From NCBI RefSeq assembly GCF_039831995.1, contig NZ_JBDOIO010000004.1, positions 1,178,001-1,242,000 on the forward strand: a stretch of DNA of 64,000 nt, in the 5' to 3' direction. This document shows, in pieces, positions 37,421-45,983 of this stretch. The position numbers were made by a program, and so were the translations under genes. The stretch is from Paenibacillus pabuli. GTDB lineage: Bacteria > Bacillota > Bacilli > Paenibacillales > Paenibacillaceae. Below the pieces are notes generated by a model. The model saw nothing but the letters and a program-made list of their open reading frames with translations, searched no databases and was not told where the DNA came from. The first letter of the stretch is position 1; every line of letters begins with the position of its first letter.

Positions 37421-39229
37421 TTGAGTATACGTTCTTTAAATGGAACAGATTTCACCGCAATGGTACTCGCCGGCGCGGAACAACTTGGACAGCATGCAGA
37501 GCACGTCAATTCCCTGAATGTTTTCCCTGTGCCGGATGGCGACACGGGAACGAACATGAATTTGACAATGAGTGCAGGAGTCGCAGAGATTAAACGCAAG
37601 AGTTCTGACTCCATCGGTGAAGCTGCCGGTATTTTATCCAAAGGCCTGCTCATGGGCGCACGGGGGAATTCAGGCGTTATTTTATCGCAATTGTTCCGTG
37701 GTTTCAGTCGTTCAGCTGCTCCCTACGAGGAACTGAATACGCTCCAATTTGCAGCAGCCCTCCAAAACGGCGTGGACGCAGCGTATAAAGCTGTCGTGAA
37801 GCCCGTTGAAGGAACCATTCTTACCGTGGCTAAGGAAGCTGCGAAACATGCCAGCTACTATGCAAGACGGACGAATGATATTACCGAATTAATGAATGAA
37901 GTATTGTTAAAAGCAAAAGAGGCACTGGCAACGACTCCGGAATTGCTGCCTGTACTAAAACAGGTTGGCGTCGTGGATTCGGGTGGACAGGGGCTTGTAT
38001 ATATTTACGAAGGTTTTATGGAAGTTCTGCTGCAGACCGACGGTGTTAGCCGTGCATCCCTGCAAAAAGAAGTACAACCATCTGTGGCATCGTCCGCATT
38101 GAAACCGGCTGTACCGGCAGAAGAGGTGCCTGCAAAGCCTGCACAGCAGGTCATTGCTCCAGAGATGCCGTTGTCTGCACAGGCTAGACTGGAAACGGAA
38201 GATATCGAATTCCTGTATGATATGGAATTCTTCATTAACCGCCAGCTGGGCGATAATGCAGGCGTGGCATTCGATGATGAGGCATTCCGGAAAGCGTTGT
38301 CAGTCAACGGCGATTCCATCATCATTATTGCTGACGACGATGTAATCAAGGTGCATGTGCACTCCAAGACACCTGGAGATGTATTGAATTTGGCACTTCG
38401 CTACGGTGAAATTACACAGATCCACATTTTGAATATGCGTGAACAGCACCGGGATCTGCTGACGGCAGGCATGGACATTGCGCCTTCTCCTGAATTGTTT
38501 GCAGAGATTCCGCCTGAAACGACGCGCAGTCAGGAAGAGGCAGTACCTCCGGCAGATGAAATGGCACCGTATGGTTTTATCGCTGTATCCTCCGGTGAGG
38601 GCATTGCGGAAATCTTCCAAAGCCTCGGGGTGGACGTAATCCTGTCCGGCGGACAGACGATGAATCCGAGCACCGAAGACTTTGTGAATGCAGTTCGCTC
38701 GATCGCTGCGGAACAGGTGTTTATTTTGCCGAACAATTCCAATATTGTTCTTGCTGCCGAACAGGCACGCGAACTGCTTGAAGACGAACGCCGGATCACG
38801 GTGATACCGAGCAAAACGATTCCGCAGGGTATGGCAGCTGCGTTTGCTTTTCAGGAGGATGAGTCTGCTGAAGCGAACCGTGATCAAATGCTGGAAGCCA
38901 TTGGCCGGGTGCAGTCGGGTCAGGTTACCCATGCCGTAAGGGACACTCAGTACGATGAGCTGGATATCAAGGCAGGCCATTACATTGGTATCCATAATTC
39001 CAAAATCGTTGCGACAGACGAAAGCATGCTTCGTGCGTGTGAAGGAGTGCTGCAGCAGATGATGGCGAGTGGAGATGAAGTGGTTACCATCCTCGAGGGG
39101 GAAGAAGCTGACTCTGAGGTTACTGCTGCGCTTGCGGCATGGGTGGAGGCGCAATATCCTGATGCTGAGGTGGAGGTACATTCTGGAGGACAGCCGGTTT
39201 ATTATTATTTGTTCTCTGTGGAGTCTTGA
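37421..39229 (+). CDS. fakA: Fatty acid kinase catalytic subunit FakA-like (DAK2 domain, YloV)
   Basis: ATP-dependent kinase that phosphorylates FakB(DegV)-bound fatty acids. The 602-residue protein has an N-terminal DhaL/DAK2 domain with the ATP/Mg loop 'LNVFPVPDGDTGTNMNLT' (about 31-48) and 'GARGNSGVILSQ' (about 79-90), a Pro/Ala-rich linker (about 215-255), then the FakA middle and C-terminal domains. The start is TTG 37421 (Leu-Ser-Ile-Arg, like YloV Met-Ser-Ile-Arg), nine bases after GGAAGGGG; ATG 37385 lies upstream of the ribosome site. A DegV gene follows 30 bp later, the natural partner. Confidence 0.92.
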   Translation: MSIRSLNGTDFTAMVLAGAEQLGQHAEHVNSLNVFPVPDGDTGTNMNLTMSAGVAEIKRKSSDSIGEAAGILSKGLLMGARGNSGVILSQLFRGFSRSAAPYEELNTLQFAAALQNGVDAAYKAVVKPVEGTILTVAKEAAKHASYYARRTNDITELMNEVLLKAKEALATTPELLPVLKQVGVVDSGGQGLVYIYEGFMEVLLQTDGVSRASLQKEVQPSVASSALKPAVPAEEVPAKPAQQVIAPEMPLSAQARLETEDIEFLYDMEFFINRQLGDNAGVAFDDEAFRKALSVNGDSIIIIADDDVIKVHVHSKTPGDVLNLALRYGEITQIHILNMREQHRDLLTAGMDIAPSPELFAEIPPETTRSQEEAVPPADEMAPYGFIAVSSGEGIAEIFQSLGVDVILSGGQTMNPSTEDFVNAVRSIAAEQVFILPNNSNIVLAAEQARELLEDERRITVIPSKTIPQGMAAAFAFQEDESAEANRDQMLEAIGRVQSGQVTHAVRDTQYDELDIKAGHYIGIHNSKIVATDESMLRACEGVLQQMMASGDEVVTILEGEEADSEVTAALAAWVEAQYPDAEVEVHSGGQPVYYYLFSVES

Positions 39230-39259
39230 TAGTACACTCACGCAAGGAGGCGATCTCGC

Positions 39260-40123
39260 TTGAGCCATAAGGTTGCGATTGTAACAGACAGCACCGCAGA
39301 TATACCGGAAGAGCTTGTCCGTAAATACGGAATTCATGTTGTTCCGCTGCGCGTTCTGTTTGGTGAAGAAAGTTATGCAGACGGCGTTGATCTGACGTCG
39401 GAACAGTTTTATACAAAATTGGCGAAGGCTTCGGCGCTCCCTACCACGTCACAGCCTTCGCCAACCGAATTCATGAACATCTACCAAACTCTGCTGGATG
39501 AAGACCCTGAACGTCCAATTGTTTCGATTCACCTGTCATCGGGCATGAGTGGAACCTATCAATCGGCACTGCTGGGCAAATCCCTGCTGGAGCGTGAGGG
39601 CGACATTACGGTGATGGACTCCAAGTCGGCATCGTATGGATATGGTTTGATGGTCATTCAGGCAGCTGAACTTGCGAGTCAAGGCAAGTCGGCAGCTGAG
39701 ATTGCTGCAGCTGTAGAAGCCATGCAGAAGAGCCGCAAGCTGTTTTTCCTTGTGGATACGCTGGAGTACCTGCAAAAAGGCGGGCGGATCGGTAAGGCAG
39801 CGGCTATTCTGGGCACCTTGCTGAATATTAAGCCCATCTTGTCCATTGATGAGGAAGGTGTCATATACGCTGTTGAAAAAGTCAGAGGACACAAAAAAGC
39901 AATGGCACGCATCATTGAGCTGTTTAAACAGGACCTTGCGGGTAAACGTGTGAATGTGGCCGTAGGCCATACCGCAGATCCCGGATCAGCGATTGCTTGT
40001 GCAGAGCAGTTGCGTGGGCATTTTACACTGAATGAAGTGGTGTACACCAATATTGGAGCCGTCATTGGCAGCCATGTTGGGCCTGGCGTTATTGCCATCT
40101 TTATGTGGCCTGTTCCGGAATGA
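39260..40123 (+). CDS. DegV-family fatty-acid-binding protein (FakB-type)
   Basis: A 287-residue two-domain protein that holds a fatty acid for phosphorylation by FakA. 'VAIVTDSTADIPEEL' (4-18), 'TSQPSPTEF' (about 62-70), 'SSGMSGTYQSA' (about 93-103) and 'GPGVIAIF' near the end are family motifs. The start is TTG 39260, nine bases after AAGGAGG. It is coupled with fakA in one operon and followed directly by recG. Confidence 0.92.
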   Translation: MSHKVAIVTDSTADIPEELVRKYGIHVVPLRVLFGEESYADGVDLTSEQFYTKLAKASALPTTSQPSPTEFMNIYQTLLDEDPERPIVSIHLSSGMSGTYQSALLGKSLLEREGDITVMDSKSASYGYGLMVIQAAELASQGKSAAEIAAAVEAMQKSRKLFFLVDTLEYLQKGGRIGKAAAILGTLLNIKPILSIDEEGVIYAVEKVRGHKKAMARIIELFKQDLAGKRVNVAVGHTADPGSAIACAEQLRGHFTLNEVVYTNIGAVIGSHVGPGVIAIFMWPVPE

Positions 40124-40133
40124 GGGATTAGAC

Positions 40134-42179
40134 ATGAAATTGGAAGAAATATCGGTTAAGCAAATTAACGGCGTGAGTGCTCTCAAAGAGGGAGAGCTTC
40201 ACGCCTTTGGCATCTCTACTGTTAAAGACCTGCTTGAATATTATCCGTTCCGTTATGAGGATTATCGTCTGCGTTCCCTTAGTGAAGTGAAGGATGGGGA
40301 CAAGATTACAGTCCAGGGTAAAATCATGGGCATCCCTGTATTGCAGCGCTACGGTAAAAAGTCCCGCCTCACCTGCAAGGTGATGACAGAAGAGTGGATG
40401 ATCACGGCAACCTGGTTTAATCGTCATTTTCTAAAAGACCAGCTTACGCCGAACCGGGAAATTGTGCTAACGGGGAAGTGGGAACAAAAGCGCATGCAGA
40501 TGACCGTCTCGGATTCGGAATTCCCGGATAAGGGAGATGGCCGTTCAGGAACGCTGCAGCCGGTCTATTCGGTAACGGGCAAGCTGACGCAATCCTGGAT
40601 GCGCAAAACAATTAATCAGGGGTTAATTCAATTTGGAGACATGATTCCCGAGATTTTACCTCCAGCTCTGATGAAGAAATACGGACTGATGCCTCGTAAA
40701 CAGGCGATCGCGGGGATTCACCGTCCGCAGGATAATCGGGAAGGCCAGCAGGCCAGACAGCGCATGGTCTATGAAGAATTGTTTTTGTTCCAGCTGAAGA
40801 TGCAGGCCTATCGTGCATTGAACCGAAATCGCATGAATGGGGTTGTGCATACAACGGATAATGCCACCATTCGCGAGTTTGTACGTAGTCTGCCGTTTGA
40901 ACTGACAGATGCTCAGAAGAAGGTGGAGCTGGAGATTCTTCACGATATGCGCTCCCCCTATTCCATGAATCGGCTGCTCCAGGGGGATGTTGGTTCGGGT
41001 AAAACAGTGATCGCAGCTATTGCGCTCTATACCTCGGTTCGTTCCGGTTTCCAGGGGGCTCTAATGGTCCCTACCGAGATTCTGGCCGAGCAGCATATGC
41101 GCTCATTGCAAAAACTGTTTGAGCCTTTTGGCGTAACCGTGGGGCTCCTAACGGGTAGCGTGAATGGACGGAAACGAAAAGATCTGATTGCTTCGCTGCA
41201 AATGGGGATGATTGATATCGTGGTGGGTACTCATGCATTGATTCAGGAAGATGTATTCTTCCGTGATCTTGGTCTTGTCGTGACGGACGAGCAGCATCGC
41301 TTCGGTGTGAACCAACGGAGCATTTTGCGGCGAAAAGGATATAATCCCGATGTGTTAACCATGACGGCGACCCCGATTCCGCGGACGCTGGCGATTACGG
41401 CATTTGGGGATATTGAAGTATCGACGATTTCGGAGCGGCCGAAGGGACGGATTCCGATCTCCACGTATTGGGTCAAACACGACATGATGGAGCGGGTGCT
41501 GGGTTTCATCTCCCGCGAAGTGGATCAGGGCCGTCAGGCTTACCTCATCTGCCCCTTGATTGAGGAATCCGAGAAGCTGGATGTCCAGAATGCGATTGAT
41601 CTGCATGTGCAGATGCAGCAAAACTTTCCGAACTATCGTGTGGGCCTGCTGCATGGACGGATGACTACTGGGGAGAAAGAAGAGATGATGCGTGCGTTCT
41701 ACAGCAACGATATTCAGCTTCTCGTCTCAACCACTGTGGTAGAAGTCGGCGTTGATGTACCGAATGCTACACTAATGGTTATTATGGATGCCGACCGCTT
41801 CGGCTTATCTCAGCTGCATCAGCTTCGTGGCCGTGTCGGCCGGGGAGCCCACGCGTCCTATTGCGTGCTCATTGCTGATCCCAAAACTGAGGTTGGGCAG
41901 GAGCGCATGAAGGTCATGACCGAAACGGAGGATGGCTTTGAAGTTTCCCGCCGTGATCTCGATCTGCGGGGACCGGGGGATTTCTTCGGGACCAAACAGA
42001 GTGGATTACCGGAATTCCGTCTGGCAGATATGGTTGCAGACTTTGCTGTATTGGAGCAGGCGAGAGATGACGTAACCAGTCTAATCGCCGATCCTAACTT
42101 CTGGACGTCTGTGGACTATACGGCTTTGCGAGAGTATTTACAGCAGCAGCAGGTATTCCAGGGTGATCTGATCGACTAA
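40134..42179 (+). CDS. recG: ATP-dependent DNA helicase RecG
   Basis: Branch-migration and fork-regression helicase. The 681-residue protein has the N-terminal wedge domain (OB-fold, about 60-150), Walker A 'LLQGDVGSGKTVIAAIAL' (about 283), DEQH box 'VVTDEQHRFGV' (about 382), 'TMTATPIPRTLA' (motif III) and 'QLRGRVGRG' (motif VI, about 565). The start is ATG 40134 after GAGGGATT; the long upstream extension overlaps degV and is rejected. Confidence 0.95.
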   Translation: MKLEEISVKQINGVSALKEGELHAFGISTVKDLLEYYPFRYEDYRLRSLSEVKDGDKITVQGKIMGIPVLQRYGKKSRLTCKVMTEEWMITATWFNRHFLKDQLTPNREIVLTGKWEQKRMQMTVSDSEFPDKGDGRSGTLQPVYSVTGKLTQSWMRKTINQGLIQFGDMIPEILPPALMKKYGLMPRKQAIAGIHRPQDNREGQQARQRMVYEELFLFQLKMQAYRALNRNRMNGVVHTTDNATIREFVRSLPFELTDAQKKVELEILHDMRSPYSMNRLLQGDVGSGKTVIAAIALYTSVRSGFQGALMVPTEILAEQHMRSLQKLFEPFGVTVGLLTGSVNGRKRKDLIASLQMGMIDIVVGTHALIQEDVFFRDLGLVVTDEQHRFGVNQRSILRRKGYNPDVLTMTATPIPRTLAITAFGDIEVSTISERPKGRIPISTYWVKHDMMERVLGFISREVDQGRQAYLICPLIEESEKLDVQNAIDLHVQMQQNFPNYRVGLLHGRMTTGEKEEMMRAFYSNDIQLLVSTTVVEVGVDVPNATLMVIMDADRFGLSQLHQLRGRVGRGAHASYCVLIADPKTEVGQERMKVMTETEDGFEVSRRDLDLRGPGDFFGTKQSGLPEFRLADMVADFAVLEQARDDVTSLIADPNFWTSVDYTALREYLQQQQVFQGDLID

Positions 42180-42290
42180 TACGTGCTTGAACGTACGGGT
42201 TTCTGTATTTCATGCGAAAAAGGTCAAGTGTACAAGCCCTCCCGTCATATGAATAGAAAGTGAGTTCATTTTTGGGAGGTGCTGTACGTT

Positions 42291-42578
42291 TTGAGTTATC
42301 AACAATATGGGATTAGTCCGCAGCTGGTGGAGCGGATCAAATTAAAAATGAAAAATCCGGCTGTCAAAGATCGCATCAAAAAGCTGATTGACGGAATCAC
42401 CAAGTCCGATCTCCAGGACCGGGCCAAGGTTAGAAGATTGGTCAAGTCATCTGCAGTCATTTTGAATGAAAACTTCTCGTCAGCTCAGGAGGAGCAGTTC
42501 GTTGCCTTCGTCATCGCCCAGAAGATTGATCCTAACAATACGTTTCATCTGATTAAGCTGTGGGGGATGTTTCGGTGA
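42291..42578 (+). CDS. spoVIF: Stage VI sporulation protein F-like (SpoVIF/YjcC)
   Basis: A 95-residue protein matching the SpoVIF family: 'ISPQLVERIKLKMKNPAVKDRIKKLI' (in pieces near 10-35), 'RRLVKSS' and 'QKIDPNNTFHLIKLWGMF' at the end. In B. subtilis it supports late coat assembly with GerE. The start is TTG 42291, ten bases after GGGAGGT; GTG 42279 overlaps the site. Family assignment is from memory of its sequence pattern. Confidence 0.8.
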   Translation: MSYQQYGISPQLVERIKLKMKNPAVKDRIKKLIDGITKSDLQDRAKVRRLVKSSAVILNENFSSAQEEQFVAFVIAQKIDPNNTFHLIKLWGMFR

Positions 42579-42660
42579 GGTCGCTGTAGGTTGAGGACAT
42601 AAAATGAACTTCACATTCACATGGAGCACTACGATGCCAGAACAACCTTCCGATCGCTGT

Positions 42661-42711
42661 TATCCCCGGATTTTTTGGATTCCCTTTTTCAAAGGGGAAA
42701 ATCCGGGGATA
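42661..42711. repeat. Large nested palindromic element
   Basis: TATCCCCGGATTTT (42661-42674) pairs perfectly with AAAATCCGGGGATA (42698-42711), 14 bp. Inside, CCCTTT and AAAGGG can form a second stem. There is no T-run. The form suggests a small dispersed palindromic repeat rather than a terminator. Confidence 0.65.
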
Positions 42712-42793
42712 AAGGCGAGCGCTTCGCTTCTTCAGGTTTATTCTGTCCTCTTCGTTTTGTGTGAATGATCTGTTTATTTTATAAAACTCAAAA

Positions 42794-43126
42794 CTACACC
42801 GAGGGTGTGGATTGGTTGAAGGGCGGGGTAGCCCATAAGTCAGAAAATGACTTATGGGCTGCCCCTTTTTTGCCGTTAGCACCAGACAAGTTTGTGAGAT
42901 GAGTTGCATGATACAAACGTGTTTCTCGAAAAGCTAAAATAGTTGTAACGAACTGAGCGCACGCTGACCAGGTTAATTCTTCAGGTTTGATGTCGTAACG
43001 AATCACAGAGCTGTTATTTCTCTTTTTGCGAGGTTGATTGTAGTTTTTTTTACTTATATAGCGTCGTATAGGTTCGTTAAAGTTTTCATTCCATACTAAT
43101 TCTCGTAATAAGGTGTAACGGATTTC
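42794..43126 (-). pseudogene. Possible gene remnant, no start codon
   Basis: A minus-strand frame is open from 43126 to 42794 (about 110 codons). It has protein-like composition ('EELTWSACAQFVTTILAFRETRLYHATHL') and a basic stretch ('QPRKKRNN'). No ATG is present, only an internal GTG at 43006 without a ribosome site. Its last 20 codons run through the hairpin at 42825-42865, so the original C-terminus seems replaced. I do not recognise the family; a transposase fragment is one option. Confidence 0.3.
42825..42871 (+). terminator. Very long terminator-like hairpin
   Basis: An 18-bp stem with one wobble pair, GGGGTAGCCCATAAGTCA (42825-42842) against TGACTTATGGGCTGCCCC (42848-42865), has a 5-base loop and six T. 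It is 250 bp from the nearest plus-strand gene end, farther than usual. Confidence 0.7.
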
Positions 43127-43357
43127 TTAGAGTCTGTAAGGAGAAAAAGATTATCCGCTGCCATTTGCTTATATCTCATTTCCACCGAATGACTTTGCTT
43201 TCTCCCTGGCAGAGCGGTAAACTGGTGCATACGAGCATGCAGGATGAACGTGAGAATGAGCATTCATATGTCATGCAAAAGGAACGAAAACGAAAACGGA
43301 AGCTGCACTGATACTGGAAAATGTTGATTTTTGATTGATTTGGAGGAAGCAGGATTC

Positions 43358-45025
43358 ATGGAAATGTTTACGATGCTGCTGGGGTTGTTTGAGCGTGCGG
43401 CGCTGCTGATTATTTTTTTATTCTTTTTATCGAGGGTACCTCGTTTTAGACAGATTTTGCAGAAAGGGAAACTAAGGCCTCAGGAATATGTGGCGGTCAC
43501 GCTTTTATTTTGTGCTTTTGCGATCTTTGGCACCTATACTGGGATTAATGTGGAAGGCTCTTTGGTGAATGTGCGGATCATCGCCGTGTTGTCCGGTGGT
43601 ATTTTGTTTGGAGCACCTGTAGGGATTATTACGGGGATTGTATCGGGAGTACATCGTTATTTGATTGATATGGATGGGGTTACGGCGATTCCGTGTCTCA
43701 TTACGAGTATTATTGCCGGTCTGGTGTCGGGTTACATTCACAAGTATACGCCGAAGTCGAAGCGGTGGATGGTCGGTATTGCGGCCGGGATGATCTGTGA
43801 AGCGCTCACGATGCTGCTGATCCTGCTATATTCCTATCCGGACCCACTGGGTGCTGACATTGTATCCAGGATTGCATTGCCGATGATTTTGGGTGAGGTC
43901 AATATTGGACTAATCGTGCTGCTGGTGCAGAGTGTGGAAGGGGAAAAGGAAATGATTGCAGCACGCCAGGCGAAACTTGCACTGGAAATTGCGAACAAAA
44001 CCCTGCCCTATTTCCGTTCTATCGATGAGGATTCCCTGCGGACCATCTGCCGCATTATACAGGAGGATATCCAGGCCGACGCTGTTGCCATTACAGATAC
44101 CCGCAATGTACTGGCCTATGTTGGATTCGGGGAAGAACGATATCACATCGGCAATGAGATTATTAGCGAGATGACGAAGCAGACGATCTCCAGTGGGGAG
44201 ATTACCATCAGTAATGATGTGACGGATGAGAAAACGCCGGACATTCATTCCCTGCTGATTATTCCGCTCAAGGAGCGGAGCGAGGTCACGGGAGCATTGA
44301 AGATTTATTACCGTAAAGCCTATAAAATTACGTATCCGCTGCAAACGATGGCTGTGGGACTATCGCAAATTATTTCCACTCAGATGGAAGTATCCCGGGT
44401 CGAAGAGATTAAGGCAGCCGCCAACAAAGCGGAACTGCGGGCATTGCAGACGACCATTCATCCTCATTTTCTCTTCAATGCGCTGAATGCGATTGCTTCT
44501 TCGATTCGAACGAAGCCTGACCGGGCGCGGGAGTTGATTGTGAATCTGTCGGGATACATGCGCTACAATCTGGAACTGTCGGATGAGCTGATCGATATTC
44601 ATAAGGAGCTGGAGCAGGTCCGCAATTATGTGGAGATTGAGAAAGCCCGTTATGGCAGCAGGCTTAACGTGATCTATGAGATTGATGAGGTGGCTGTGCA
44701 TATTCCAAGTCTGGTCATTCAGCCGCTTGTTGAAAATGCCATCATTCATGGTGTCCTCAAGGTCAAAGGACCTGGAACCGTGCGGATTCGGGTACAGGAT
44801 TACCCTGACTTTGTACGAATAGGAGTCAGTGATACCGGTGCCGGTATTGACCCGGATATCATTGAGAAGGTGTATCGAGACCGAATGCCGGGGAATCAGA
44901 TTGGTTTATATAATGTTCATCGGCGGGTGAAGCTCATATATGGACAAGGCGTAACGATTACGCGGTTGGAGCAAGGAACCGATATTATTTTTGACGTACC
45001 CAAAGGAGATGTCGTGACAAGGTGA
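43358..45025 (+). CDS. lytS: LytS/YehU-type sensor histidine kinase
   Basis: A 555-residue membrane kinase. The N-terminal 5TMR-LYT domain has five to six helices (about 5-190) with '[18 protein letters not shown]'. A GAF-like domain follows (about 220-350), then the His-kinase region with [12 protein letters not shown] (His near 371) and the ATPase N/G boxes ('[10 protein letters not shown]', '[10 protein letters not shown]'). The start is ATG 43358, 11 bases after GGAGG. lytT begins eight bases after the stop. Relatives YpdA and BtsS of E. coli respond to pyruvate. The gene is followed by a YhjX-like transporter, the E. coli YpdAB target. Confidence 0.92.
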   Translation: MEMFTMLLGLFERAALLIIFLFFLSRVPRFRQILQKGKLRPQEYVAVTLLFCAFAIFGTYTGINVEGSLVNVRIIAVLSGGILFGAPVGIITGIVSGVHRYLIDMDGVTAIPCLITSIIAGLVSGYIHKYTPKSKRWMVGIAAGMICEALTMLLILLYSYPDPLGADIVSRIALPMILGEVNIGLIVLLVQSVEGEKEMIAARQAKLALEIANKTLPYFRSIDEDSLRTICRIIQEDIQADAVAITDTRNVLAYVGFGEERYHIGNEIISEMTKQTISSGEITISNDVTDEKTPDIHSLLIIPLKERSEVTGALKIYYRKAYKITYPLQTMAVGLSQIISTQMEVSRVEEIKAAANKAELRALQTTIHPHFLFNALNAIASSIRTKPDRARELIVNLSGYMRYNLELSDELIDIHKELEQVRNYVEIEKARYGSRLNVIYEIDEVAVHIPSLVIQPLVENAIIHGVLKVKGPGTVRIRVQDYPDFVRIGVSDTGAGIDPDIIEKVYRDRMPGNQIGLYNVHRRVKLIYGQGVTITRLEQGTDIIFDVPKGDVVTR

Positions 45026-45032
45026 TTGGTCT

Positions 45033-45824
45033 ATGAGAGCTCTTATCGTGGAAGATGAGATTCCTGCAAGTGAAGAATTGAATTATTTGATCCAGGAACA
45101 TAGTCAGATTGAAGTGGTTGCCTGCCTCGAAGATGGACTAGATGTGCTGAAGTTTTTGCAGGAGCAGGAAGTCGACGTTATTTTTCTCGATATTAACATT
45201 CCATCGCTGGACGGCATGATGCTGGCCCATCATATTGGGAAATTCGCCAGTAAGCCTTACATCGTCTTTACGACAGCTTATAAGGAGCATGCAGCTGAAG
45301 CGTTCGAGCTGGAAGCCTTTGACTACATTCTGAAGCCTTATGATGAGAAACGAATTGCAGCCATGCTGCTTAAGCTGGAGAATGCCTTCAAACGCGATCA
45401 TGCAGGAGAGGCAGTGGATGAACATGGACAGGCCCAAGTGACGGATGAAGCCTCCATGCAAGGATCACAGGCTAAAGCTTCTGTCGCAGGGACTGGAATA
45501 CGAATTAATCTGCTGCGCAACGACAACATTATCGTGACGGATACGGCCGACATCTATTATGCGGAAGCACAGGAGAAAGTAACGAAGGTGTATACCAAAA
45601 ATGGTGAGTTTACGATGCCGGTGAGCATTACGGATTTTCATGGCCGCCTTCCGCAGGAGTCTTTTTTTCGCTGCCACCGTTCTTACCTGGTCAATCTGTC
45701 TCAAATACGTGAAATTGTACCCTGGTTTAACAATACGTACCTGCTCCGTCTACGCGATCTGGAAGCTGAAGTGCCGGTAAGCCGGGGCAAGGTCAAGGAA
45801 TTTAGGCAGCTCATGCGCATATAG
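45033..45824 (+). CDS. lytT: LytTR-family response regulator
   Basis: A 263-residue regulator. The receiver domain (1-120) has the phosphoacceptor Asp in 'VIFLDINIPSLDG' (near 55) and Lys in 'ILKPYDE'. An Ala/Gln-rich linker (about 128-155) leads to a LytTR DNA-binding domain (about 158-260) with 'FFRCHRSYLVNLSQI'. It is paired with lytS, with translation starts only bases apart. Its 3' end contains the first of three 21-bp-spaced repeats that probably bind this protein. Confidence 0.93.
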   Translation: MRALIVEDEIPASEELNYLIQEHSQIEVVACLEDGLDVLKFLQEQEVDVIFLDINIPSLDGMMLAHHIGKFASKPYIVFTTAYKEHAAEAFELEAFDYILKPYDEKRIAAMLLKLENAFKRDHAGEAVDEHGQAQVTDEASMQGSQAKASVAGTGIRINLLRNDNIIVTDTADIYYAEAQEKVTKVYTKNGEFTMPVSITDFHGRLPQESFFRCHRSYLVNLSQIREIVPWFNNTYLLRLRDLEAEVPVSRGKVKEFRQLMRI

Positions 45825-45856
45825 AGGCATTTCATTCCGTATTTGATGCAACTCAT
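45805..45856 (+). promoter_or_regulatory. Three 21-bp-spaced LytTR operator repeats upstream of the transporter gene
   Basis: GGCAGCTCAT (45805-45814), GGCATTTCAT (45826-45835) and TGCAACTCAT (45847-45856) are direct repeats with exactly 11-bp spacers. The middle one is identical, as I recall it, to the E. coli YpdB half-site at yhjX, which also uses an 11-bp spacer. The first copy overlaps the lytT coding end. Confidence 0.75.
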
Positions 45857-45865
45857 GCTTAAATC

Positions 45866-45894
45866 GGTGTTATGAATCCCCTTTCATGTATGAT
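45866..45894 (+). promoter_or_regulatory. Candidate activator-dependent promoter of the YhjX-like gene
   Basis: TATGAT (45889-45894) is a good -10. The position 17 bp upstream is GGTGTT, a poor -35. The last LytTR repeat ends 10 bp before it, as expected for an activator-dependent promoter. Confidence 0.5.
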
Positions 45895-45983
45895 TAGCTT
45901 GTGAACGCATTCAAAGCAGCATTGTCATTCATCGAATGATGGACAGTGTGCTCAGACATGACATCGGCAAAGGGGAGATCACG

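Larger units (their letters stand above)
42579..43357. other. Accessory noncoding stretch with palindrome, terminator and gene remnant
   Basis: About 780 bp with no intact gene. It holds a large palindromic element (42661-42711), a strong terminator-like hairpin (42825-42871) and an AT-rich minus-strand open frame without a start. The segment 43130-43340 shows nothing recognisable except the lytS ribosome site GGAGG near its end. Confidence 0.6.
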
